Below are positions 1 through 5,615 of a stretch of 5,615 nucleotides of DNA, in pieces (position 1 is the first letter of the stretch; each line of letters opens with the position of its first letter). Below the pieces are notes generated by a model. That model searched no databases, had not been told where the DNA came from, and saw only the letters and a list, made by a program, of their open reading frames with translations. Origin of the DNA: Alphaproteobacteria bacterium (GTDB lineage Bacteria > Pseudomonadota > Alphaproteobacteria > Puniceispirillales > Puniceispirillaceae); the NCBI GenBank assembly GCA_022425565.1, contig JAKMFG010000155.1, forward strand, positions 1-5,615, read 5' to 3'. Made by a program: the position numbers and the translations under genes.

Positions 1-126
1 TTGCTGATCCCCCTGATCTATCTCAGCATGCTGTTTCCGATGGTCAGCCTGCTGACGCTGCTGGGGCTCCAGTCTATCGCACAGCCAGCAGCTAGATTGG
101 CCGTACCAGCGGGGGTCACGCGATGA
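1..126 (+). CDS. lptF: LptF, LPS export ABC transporter permease, C-terminal end only (partial)
   Basis: The open frame runs in from the left edge and encodes the last 41 residues before a TGA at 124-126. What is visible is one strongly hydrophobic segment (about residues 1-26, rich in Leu, Ile, Met and Pro), fitting the final transmembrane helix of a YjgP/YjgQ-family permease, followed by a short polar tail ending in Thr-Arg. LptF pairs with LptG and the ATPase LptB in the inner membrane to extract lipopolysaccharide and pass it to the periplasmic Lpt bridge. The identification rests mostly on context: lptF nearly always precedes lptG, and the two reading frames overlap here by ATGA (123-126). 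The fragment alone is too short to prove the family. Most of the gene, with its start and promoter, lies outside the window. Confidence 0.72.
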   Translation: MLIPLIYLSMLFPMVSLLTLLGLQSIAQPAARLAVPAGVTR

Positions 127-1229
127 GCGGCGTAGCGAATTTTGGCATTTTGTTCAGATATTTCGGCTTTCGCTATTTGAAATGGGTGCTGGCCAGCATC
201 ATCGGGCTGTCAGCAACGGTAACGCTGATACAGGCAATCGAGCTGGCACGGCGGGTCAGCACGAAAATTCAGGATGGAGACAGCTTCAACGTCATCACAA
301 TATCGATGCTGAACATTCCGGCTGTGATAGAACTGACGCTCCCGATCGCTATTATTGCAGGGTCGATGTTCTGTTTTGAAACGATGAACCGGTCCAACGA
401 ATTTGTTGTCTGCAGAGGCTTTGGCCGCTCCATCTGGTCGATCCTGAGTCCTTCGTTTGTCGCCGCCGGGCTTGTCGGCATTCTGTTCGTAATCCTCGTC
501 AATCCAATCGGTTCGCTTACGTCACGCGAATACGAAACCAGGATGAACGAAGTGTTCGGGAACAAGCAGCAAAGGCTGTCCGTTTCTACTGATGGCATCT
601 GGCTGAGAGATACGCATAGCGAGGGGCAGTTCATCATTCATGGCGACATGCTCGATGTCAGTGTCGCGCAGATCATCAATCCGATCATTTACAGATTTGA
701 TGTCGAGGGCGACTTGCAGCAGCGGATCAGAGCCAACAACATGGAACTGACAGATGGCGGCTGGGTGGTTAGCAACGCGACAATCTGGCTGAATGACGGG
801 TCACGTCTTGATGAAGGCTCTATGATGTTGCCGACAGGTTTGGATGCACTCGACCTTGGCCTTTCCAGCGAGCCACCGAACACCATCGCGTTTTTCTCGC
901 TTCCCGGATTCATCAACCTGCTTGAACGGGCCGGCCTTCCGACGATCGAACACCGGATGCATTTTCACAAACTTCTGTCCCTGCCCTTTCTGCTGATTGG
1001 GATCGCAATGCTTGGGGCGAAGGCAACCCTGACCAACATGACGCGTGGCAGGCGCGTTATGCTTTTCACCCGTGGTACAGTCATCACCGTATCCATTTTC
1101 CTGTTCACACACTTCATGCAGGTACTGGGCACGACCCTACGTCTTCCAACGCTGGTTGCTGCCTGGGCACCAGCCTTTATTGTAATCCTTGTCGGCGCCA
1201 TTCTTCTGGCCCGCATGGACGAAGCCTGA
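123..1229 (+). CDS. lptG: LptG, LPS export ABC transporter permease
   Basis: Inner-membrane permease that forms the LptB2FG complex with LptF and extracts lipopolysaccharide for transport to the cell surface. The 368-residue product has the YjgP/YjgQ layout: three N-terminal transmembrane helices (about residues 18-40, 57-84 and 103-127), a periplasmic beta-rich domain (about 131-275), and three C-terminal helices (about 284-302, 312-338 and 344-364). Between helices 2 and 3 the stretch NEFVVCRGFG (92-101) matches the family's cytoplasmic coupling segment, usually NEL..LR..G, which contacts LptB. Length is normal for the family, about 360 residues. The ATG overlaps the lptF stop as ATGA, which fixes the start and suggests translational coupling. 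The stop lies 12 bp before surA. LptF and LptG are paralogues; the assignment as LptG comes from being second in the pair. lptD, often the next gene in alphaproteobacteria, is not here. Confidence 0.93.
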   Translation: MSGVANFGILFRYFGFRYLKWVLASIIGLSATVTLIQAIELARRVSTKIQDGDSFNVITISMLNIPAVIELTLPIAIIAGSMFCFETMNRSNEFVVCRGFGRSIWSILSPSFVAAGLVGILFVILVNPIGSLTSREYETRMNEVFGNKQQRLSVSTDGIWLRDTHSEGQFIIHGDMLDVSVAQIINPIIYRFDVEGDLQQRIRANNMELTDGGWVVSNATIWLNDGSRLDEGSMMLPTGLDALDLGLSSEPPNTIAFFSLPGFINLLERAGLPTIEHRMHFHKLLSLPFLLIGIAMLGAKATLTNMTRGRRVMLFTRGTVITVSIFLFTHFMQVLGTTLRLPTLVAAWAPAFIVILVGAILLARMDEA

Positions 1230-1241
1230 AAGCAAGATCGC

Positions 1242-2507
1242 ATGATCCGCACTATCCCATTCGCCGCCATCGCTTTGCTACTCTCTGTCCTTTTTGCACA
1301 GATGACGGCCAATGCCGGGGTGACCATCATCGCAACGGTAAACGGCAAGCCGATCACCAATTATGATGTTGAACAGCGCTCGCGCTTCCTTGGCTACGCA
1401 ACAAATATAGAGATCACTGATCAGAACAGGGACCGGCTGTACGAGGATTCCCTGCAGTTGATTATCGAAGACAAACTTCGCCTCGAAGCGGCACGGGACA
1501 TGCTTCCCGACATCGAGGCCGTGGTGCTGCCGCAAGCACGTGACTTTATCAATCAGAATTTTGGAAATGACACGACGTCAGGCAACCGGGTCTTGATGAA
1601 TGACGGCATCGACCCGCTCACGGTGCAACAGAAATATACAAGTGACCTCGCCTGGTCGAATTTCATCAGCACGAAATTCCTGGACAAGTTTGAAAATATC
1701 GAGGAACGGGTCGACGATGAAATCGACCGAATGCGCCAGAATGCATCCAAGCCCCAGATCAAGCTGGCCGAAATTGTCCTGACGCCAAGCCCGACGCGCA
1801 ACATTGAACAAACGCGCGGCCTGGCCGGCGACATGGTCGCCGCCATCCGCAAGGGTGCAAGCTTCACGGAAATTGCTCGCCAATATTCGGTATCCGGCAG
1901 TTCGGCGCGCGGTGGCGATGTCGGCTGGGCAATGAGCGAGAAGCTACCAAAGACTTTCCGAGATGCACTGGAGAGCATTGAAAATGGCGCGGTGACCGAA
2001 CCCGTCCTTCTTGACGGCGCAGTCTACATCCTGCGCAAGAGTGGAGAACGCAAGGACGGCATTGTCGATGCGTCCCAATCAAGGGTCTGGCTGGCCCGGG
2101 CGATCTTGCCGCTTGCCGCCGACGCGAGCGATGCCGACCGTCTCGAGGCCGGAGCGCGGATCGTACGGGACACCGAGAGCGTCACCAACTGCGAAGACCT
2201 AGGCGCATTGAATGCAACTTACGAGTCAAATGCGGTGTCGCGCCTCAATGATATGGTGGTAGGCGATCTCGCCCCGCAGATGCAGAAGCTAGTAGCCTCA
2301 CTCGAAATCGGTGTGCCTTCCGAGCCACTGAGCTTTGCCGAAGGTGTCGCCTCCATGATGGTGTGCGAACTTCTCGAGCCTCAGCTCCAACTCCCACCGC
2401 GAGAAGAGATCCGGCAGGCCCTGATCGACAAGATTTTTGGCAGCCTTGGTGAACGCCAGCTTCAACGCCTGCGCCGCACGGCGATCATCGAACGCCGTGA
2501 CGGGTAA
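1242..2507 (+). CDS. surA: SurA-type periplasmic chaperone / peptidylprolyl isomerase
   Basis: Periplasmic chaperone that escorts unfolded outer-membrane proteins to the BAM machinery. The 421-residue product (E. coli SurA has 428) begins with a Sec signal peptide: Arg3, a hydrophobic core at about 5-19, and a likely cleavage after Ala-Asn-Ala at 25. A SurA N-terminal domain follows, with the family-typical ATVNGKPITNYDV (31-43). A parvulin (PpiC) domain spans about 173-268, including the GGDVGW motif (224-229) and the preceding FTEIARQYS segment. Residues about 282-378 look like a second, degenerate parvulin-like domain lacking a clear GGDxGW motif and carrying Cys317 and Cys375. The C-terminal helix (about 387-415) would pack on the N-terminal domain as in SurA. 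The start is the first ATG, 12 bp after lptG, with only a weak Shine-Dalgarno; the signal peptide beginning right there supports it. Its stop shares one base with the pdxA start. A generic PpiC-type foldase is the alternative, but context favours SurA. Confidence 0.9.
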   Translation: MIRTIPFAAIALLLSVLFAQMTANAGVTIIATVNGKPITNYDVEQRSRFLGYATNIEITDQNRDRLYEDSLQLIIEDKLRLEAARDMLPDIEAVVLPQARDFINQNFGNDTTSGNRVLMNDGIDPLTVQQKYTSDLAWSNFISTKFLDKFENIEERVDDEIDRMRQNASKPQIKLAEIVLTPSPTRNIEQTRGLAGDMVAAIRKGASFTEIARQYSVSGSSARGGDVGWAMSEKLPKTFRDALESIENGAVTEPVLLDGAVYILRKSGERKDGIVDASQSRVWLARAILPLAADASDADRLEAGARIVRDTESVTNCEDLGALNATYESNAVSRLNDMVVGDLAPQMQKLVASLEIGVPSEPLSFAEGVASMMVCELLEPQLQLPPREEIRQALIDKIFGSLGERQLQRLRRTAIIERRDG

Positions 2508-3526
2508 TGACTGGTGGGGCACCACATGGTGACGGGCTGCAACCCGTTATCCTGACACCGGGAGACCCTGCCGGTGTCGGTGCCGAAATCAGCCTGATGG
2601 CATTTGCCGCCGGCATGCGTGGTTTTATCCTGATGGAAGACCCCGACCGGCTTGCCGGGATAGCGTCCACCCTTGACCTGAATATCAGGATAAAAAGCCT
2701 GAACGCGCCAGAACCGCTGGCGGATGACCATGCGTTTTTTCCTGTCATGCCCCTGCAATGGACACAGAGACCTGTCGCCGGCAGGGGTGATTCCAGAAAT
2801 GCCGAGGTCATTATCGACTCCATCCGCAAGGCGGCGGCCATGGCACAGGATGGTTCGGCAGCCGCAATGGTCACAAACCCGATCAACAAGGCAGTTCTGA
2901 AGGACGCCGGATTCAGCCACCCGTGCCATACCGAATTCCTGGCATCGCTGGCACCGGCGCGTCCCGGCGCGCCACTGATGATGCTGGCGGGAGATTCGCT
3001 TCGCGTTGTGCCGGCAACCGTGCATATCGCGCTTCGTGACGTTCCGTCGGCACTGACGAGCGACGGTATCTTGGCCAAAGGACGGCTTCTTGACGAGGCG
3101 CTAAGGCTTTATTTTGGCTGTGACACACCCCGCATTGCGGTGTGCGGCCTCAACCCGCATGCCGGTGAAAATGGCCAGTTTGGTGACGAGGACCAACGCG
3201 TTATCGCGCCGGCGGTTGATGCGTTGAAGGATGAGGGCATCGGTGCTTTCGGGCCACTGTCAGCAGATACTCTCTTCCACCCTGAGGCACGCGAGACCTA
3301 TGACGCTGTGATTGGCATGTATCACGATCAGGTTCTTATTCCATTGAAAACAATAGATTTTGACGGTGGTGTGAATGTCACGCTTGGCCTTGATTTTATC
3401 CGCACCTCTCCTGATCATGGCACCGCATTCGACATTGCCGGCACGGGCAAGGCGCGTCCGCAGAGCCTGATGGCTGCCATCCGTATGGCGCGTATGATGG
3501 CGTCACGGCGGCATCCAGATGGCTGA
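2507..3526 (+). CDS. pdxA: 4-hydroxythreonine-4-phosphate dehydrogenase PdxA
   Basis: Cytoplasmic NAD(P)-dependent enzyme of the DXP-dependent pyridoxal phosphate pathway. It oxidises 4-phosphohydroxy-L-threonine; the product decarboxylates to 3-amino-2-oxopropyl phosphate, which PdxJ then uses. The 339-residue product shows the N-terminal TPGDPAGVGAE motif (17-27), TNPINK (123-128), the substrate-contact pair His141-Thr142, and the three expected metal-ligand histidines: His173 in VHIALRD, His218 in NPHAGE and His273 in MYHDQ. The C-terminal signature PDHGTAFDIAGTGKA (302-316 region) is intact. Length is normal (E. coli 329). The ATG overlaps the surA stop as TAATG, and the last 8 bp overlap rsmA. 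The first ten residues before the conserved core are not diagnostic, but no better start is seen. One oddity is Cys140, where the family normally has Gly in GHTE. All the named catalytic residues are present, so the enzyme is probably active. Confidence 0.96.
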   Translation: MTGGAPHGDGLQPVILTPGDPAGVGAEISLMAFAAGMRGFILMEDPDRLAGIASTLDLNIRIKSLNAPEPLADDHAFFPVMPLQWTQRPVAGRGDSRNAEVIIDSIRKAAAMAQDGSAAAMVTNPINKAVLKDAGFSHPCHTEFLASLAPARPGAPLMMLAGDSLRVVPATVHIALRDVPSALTSDGILAKGRLLDEALRLYFGCDTPRIAVCGLNPHAGENGQFGDEDQRVIAPAVDALKDEGIGAFGPLSADTLFHPEARETYDAVIGMYHDQVLIPLKTIDFDGGVNVTLGLDFIRTSPDHGTAFDIAGTGKARPQSLMAAIRMARMMASRRHPDG

Positions 3527-4358
3527 GGCCGACTTCGACAATAGCGCCATTGAGGCGCTGCCGCCGCTGAAAGAACTGGTGGCAAGCCTCGACATGCGTG
3601 CCAGAAAATCGCTTGGCCAGAATTTTCTCTTCGACCTGAACCTTACAAGACGGATCGCACGCAGCGCCATCAACCTGAATGGCACGACGATCGAAGTCGG
3701 GCCAGGCCCTGGCGGCCTGACAAGAGCACTGCTTCTCGAGGGCGCTGAAAACGTCATCGCTGTCGAGAAGGATTTCCGGGCTGCGACGGTGCTTGATTCA
3801 CTTCTGACGGCGGCCGGCAGCCGGCTACAGCTTGTTGAAGGGGATGCGCTGAAGACGCAGCTGTGGGAGATGGGAAGCGCACCGCGACGGATCATCGCCA
3901 ACCTGCCCTACAACATTGCGACGACGCTGCTGATCCAGTGGCTGGGCCAGGCGCAGGCGTTTGAATCGATGACACTGATGTTCCAGCGCGAAGTGGCAGA
4001 GCGCATTACGGCACAGCCAGGCAGCAGCGCCTATGGACGGCTGAGCATTCTGACAGGCTGGATTGCCGACGCGGCCATCCTGTTCGATATTCCGCCGGAC
4101 GCCTTTGTGCCAGCACCGAAGGTTACCTCGTCAGTCGTGCAGATCAGGCCGTTGCCAGCGCCCCGTTTCGAATGCGACCGCAAGGCGCTGGAAGAGGTCA
4201 CCCGGCTCGCTTTTGGACAGCGGCGCAAGATGCTGCGTGTTTCGCTGAAACCTCTTGGCGGCGAGGCCATGCTTGAAGCCGTCGGCATTGATCCGCAATG
4301 CAGGCCACAGGACCTCGACATCGGGGCTTTCTGCAAACTGGCACGCAGGCTGGGCTAG
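3519..4358 (+). CDS. rsmA: 16S rRNA (A1518/A1519) dimethyltransferase RsmA/KsgA
   Basis: S-adenosylmethionine-dependent enzyme that dimethylates two adjacent adenines in the 3'-terminal hairpin of 16S rRNA during late 30S assembly. The 279-residue product (E. coli 273) has the full motif set: KSLGQNFLFD (30-39) at the N-terminal SAM site, the glycine-rich motif I EVGPGPGGLT (59-68), acidic Glu83 and Asp109 in AVEKD and EGDA, the catalytic motif IV NLPYN (128-132), and FVPAPKVTSSVV (196-207). The basic C-terminal helix AFGQRRKMLR (231-240) and CRPQDL (261-266) fit the rRNA-binding domain. The start overlaps the end of pdxA by 8 bp with no strong Shine-Dalgarno, so translation is probably coupled to pdxA. 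The N-terminal 20 residues are typical of alphaproteobacterial forms, as far as can be judged. The stop TAG sits inside a CTAG that is also the gmk stop. Confidence 0.97.
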   Translation: MAEADFDNSAIEALPPLKELVASLDMRARKSLGQNFLFDLNLTRRIARSAINLNGTTIEVGPGPGGLTRALLLEGAENVIAVEKDFRAATVLDSLLTAAGSRLQLVEGDALKTQLWEMGSAPRRIIANLPYNIATTLLIQWLGQAQAFESMTLMFQREVAERITAQPGSSAYGRLSILTGWIADAAILFDIPPDAFVPAPKVTSSVVQIRPLPAPRFECDRKALEEVTRLAFGQRRKMLRVSLKPLGGEAMLEAVGIDPQCRPQDLDIGAFCKLARRLG

Positions 4359-5017
4359 GGCTTTTCCTCGTCGGACTGTAGCGTGCGCACAAAGCCGGTC
4401 ATGCCAACCTGGCGGTCGCGACGCAACCGTTCTGCCGACAGGATGGCTCGAACAGATTCAACCGATCTGTCGAGATCCTCATTGACGACGATATAGTCAT
4501 ATTCGCGGTAATGGCTGATTTCGTCCGATGCCTTGGCCATCCGTTCGGCCACTACATCTGCACTGTCCTGTGCACGCGATACGAGCCGCTGCTGAAGCGC
4601 TTCACGCGATGGTGGAAGGATGAAGACGGAGACAAGATCTGCGCGGGCAGCGTTCGCCACCTGCTGCGTGCCCTGCCAGTCAATATCGAACAGAACATCC
4701 TCGCCACGTTCCAGAGCCGACATCACATCCGCCTTCGGGGTGCCATAGGAATTGCTGAAGACCGTTGCATATTCAATGAATTCATCCTGTGCGACCATCC
4801 GATCAAACCGCTGCTGGTCAACGAAATGGTAGTCGCAGCCATTCACCTCGTTCGCGCGCGGCGGGCGTGTCGTGGCGGATACGGACAGTGTCAGGTTGTC
4901 ATCTTCGTCAAGGAGCCGGCGCGCAATCGAGGTCTTTCCAGCGCCGGAAGGCGAAGACAGGATCAGCATCAGGCCACGGCGCCCGACTGCTTCGGTTATC
5001 TTGTCCGACTTGCTCAT
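4355..5017 (-). CDS. gmk: Guanylate kinase
   Basis: Phosphorylates GMP to GDP with ATP, an essential step of guanine nucleotide synthesis and salvage in the cytoplasm. The product starting at 5017 has 220 residues (E. coli 207). It shows the P-loop SSPSGAGKTS (21-30), the GMP-binding SATTRPPR (47-54), the VNGCDYHFV segment (58-66), FIEYATVFSNSYGTPK (80-95), DIDWQGTQQV (111-120) and a lid region rich in Arg and Ser (about 143-172). The frame is also open upstream to an ATG at 5047 inside the end of mltG. I chose 5017 because a very strong Shine-Dalgarno, GAGGTGAT, lies at the right distance, and the extra ten residues match nothing in the family. The gene follows mltG by 19 bp on the same strand and probably shares its transcript. 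Its stop overlaps the rsmA stop on the opposite strand. Confidence 0.97.
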   Translation of the reverse strand: MSKSDKITEAVGRRGLMLILSSPSGAGKTSIARRLLDEDDNLTLSVSATTRPPRANEVNGCDYHFVDQQRFDRMVAQDEFIEYATVFSNSYGTPKADVMSALERGEDVLFDIDWQGTQQVANAARADLVSVFILPPSREALQQRLVSRAQDSADVVAERMAKASDEISHYREYDYIVVNEDLDRSVESVRAILSAERLRRDRQVGMTGFVRTLQSDEEKP

Positions 5018-5020
5018 CAC

Positions 5021-5028
5021 ATCACCTC
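5021..5028 (-). promoter_or_regulatory. Ribosome binding site of gmk
   Basis: Read on the minus strand, GAGGTGAT is an eight-base match to the complement of the 16S rRNA 3' end. The last G of GAGG is seven bases before the ATG at 5017. This decides the gmk start in favour of 5017 over the in-frame ATG at 5047 and the in-frame GTG at 5020. It is the only strong Shine-Dalgarno seen at a gene start in the window. Confidence 0.85.
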
Positions 5029-5036
5029 TTTGCCCG

Positions 5037-5615
5037 TCAACTTCCACGTTGTCCGGTCTCGCGCTGAACCTTGCGGAATAGTCTTACATTCTTGTTGTGT
5101 TCGTCCAGTTCCTTGGCAAAGCGCAGTCCGCCATAACCGTCCGATACGAAATACAGGTTCTTTGTCTTCGCCGGATGCATGACTGCGTCGATTGAGTCCT
5201 GGCTTGGATTGCAAATCGGCGTCTTTGGCAATCCCTTGATGACATAGGTATTCCAAGCTGTTTCACGCTTCAGGTCGGACCGGCGAATAACGCGTCCTTC
5301 CCCGCCCTCGACACCGTAAAGCACAGTCGGGTCGGACTGCAGCCGCATCCCCCGCCGCAGCCTGTTCACAAAGACGCCGGCAACCTCGCGGCGGTCTGCG
5401 CTGTCGCCTGTCTCAAGTTCGACAATCGAGGCAAGGATCAGGGCTTCTTCGCGGCTCTTGAAGGGAAGCTCCTTATCCCGGCTGACCCAGGCATCGAGAA
5501 GCAGCATCTCCCGCTTTTCCTGCATTCTGGTGAGCATGGCATCACGTGTCGTGCCACGAGTAAAGAAATAGGTTTCAGGCAGAATGCTTCCCTCGGCGGG
5601 CCGCAGGGTGATGTC
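5037..5615 (-). CDS. mltG: Endolytic murein transglycosylase MltG (YceG family), C-terminal part (partial)
   Basis: Inner-membrane-anchored lytic transglycosylase that cuts nascent glycan strands in the periplasm and is thought to set peptidoglycan chain length. The frame is open to the right edge, giving 192 residues; a Met at 5537 is internal, because the preceding codons continue the family sequence (EGSILPETYFF at fragment residues 8-18). Further motifs are LILASIVELETG (59-70), whose first Glu (residue 66) aligns with the catalytic Glu218 of E. coli MltG; VFVNRLRRGMRLQSDPTV (81-98); NTYVIKGLP (122-130); and HPAKTKNLYFVSDGYGG (147-163). The N-terminal membrane anchor and LysM-like part lie outside the window. 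The position after the catalytic Glu is Leu, where Lys is usual (SIVEKET). In many alphaproteobacteria the order is mltG-yicC-gmk, but here gmk follows directly after 19 bp. Confidence 0.96.
   Translation of the reverse strand, partial: DITLRPAEGSILPETYFFTRGTTRDAMLTRMQEKREMLLLDAWVSRDKELPFKSREEALILASIVELETGDSADRREVAGVFVNRLRRGMRLQSDPTVLYGVEGGEGRVIRRSDLKRETAWNTYVIKGLPKTPICNPSQDSIDAVMHPAKTKNLYFVSDGYGGLRFAKELDEHNKNVRLFRKVQRETGQRGS

Noticed and set aside
2462..3078. Two long minus-strand open frames (187 and 197 codons) opposite pdxA and the end of surA.
   Set aside because: Both mirror a clearly coding strand, have low-complexity Arg/Ser/Ala-rich products without motifs, and have no ribosome binding site or gene context of their own.
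4341..4386. Inverted repeat GCACGC (4341-4346) and GCGTGC (4381-4386) flanking the rsmA/gmk junction, considered as a bidirectional terminator.
   Set aside because: The stem is only 6 bp with a 34-base loop, there is no adjacent T-run, and both arms are inside coding sequence, so chance is the simpler explanation.
5018..5047. The in-frame upstream ATG at 5047 and GTG at 5020 as alternative gmk starts.
   Set aside because: The GAGGTGAT ribosome binding site is correctly spaced for the ATG at 5017, and the ten extra residues from 5047 overlap mltG and match nothing in guanylate kinases.
4511..5182. A 223-codon open frame on the plus strand opposite gmk and the end of mltG.
   Set aside because: It lies antisense to two strongly recognised genes, shows no known motif, and its Cys- and Arg-rich composition is what the complement of GC-rich coding DNA gives.
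5037..5537. An mltG start at the Met codon at 5537.
   Set aside because: The frame continues to the window edge with typical MltG sequence before that Met, so the gene is cut by the window and the Met is internal.

Overview
The window is a compact stretch of bacterial chromosome holding conserved housekeeping and cell-envelope genes. It most likely comes from an alphaproteobacterium. The main reason is gene order: lptF-lptG-surA-pdxA-rsmA running rightward and meeting a leftward mltG-gmk pair is, from general knowledge, typical of that class. LptFG and a SurA-type chaperone also point to a Gram-negative with an outer membrane. Base composition looks moderately GC-rich by eye. A finer placement, such as a marine lineage, cannot be supported from the sequence alone.

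Layout. Plus strand: the 3' end of lptF (1-126), lptG (123-1229), surA (1242-2507), pdxA (2507-3526) and rsmA/ksgA (3519-4358). These overlap by 4 bp, then lie 12 bp apart, then overlap by 1 bp and 8 bp, so they look like one transcription unit whose promoter lies left of the window. Minus strand, read right to left: the 3' part of mltG (5615 down to 5037) and then gmk (5017 down to 4355), 19 bp apart, also probably one unit with its promoter outside the window. The two units converge at 4355-4358, where one CTAG tetranucleotide supplies the stop codon of both rsmA and gmk.

How the genes fit together. LptF and LptG are the membrane subunits of the transporter that extracts lipopolysaccharide from the inner membrane. 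SurA is the periplasmic chaperone for outer-membrane proteins, of which LptD is a classic client. MltG cuts nascent peptidoglycan strands. PdxA (vitamin B6 synthesis), RsmA (16S rRNA dimethylation) and Gmk (GMP to GDP) are cytoplasmic housekeeping enzymes that travel with the envelope genes by conserved synteny.

Only 31 bases are non-coding (1230-1241 and 5018-5036), so there is no room for an RNA gene, mobile element, CRISPR array or intergenic promoter, and none was seen. I found no undescribed system. The points worth a second look are two expected neighbours missing from their usual slots (lptD between lptG and surA, yicC between mltG and gmk), the shared convergent stop, and a few substitutions or cysteine placements in otherwise ordinary proteins.
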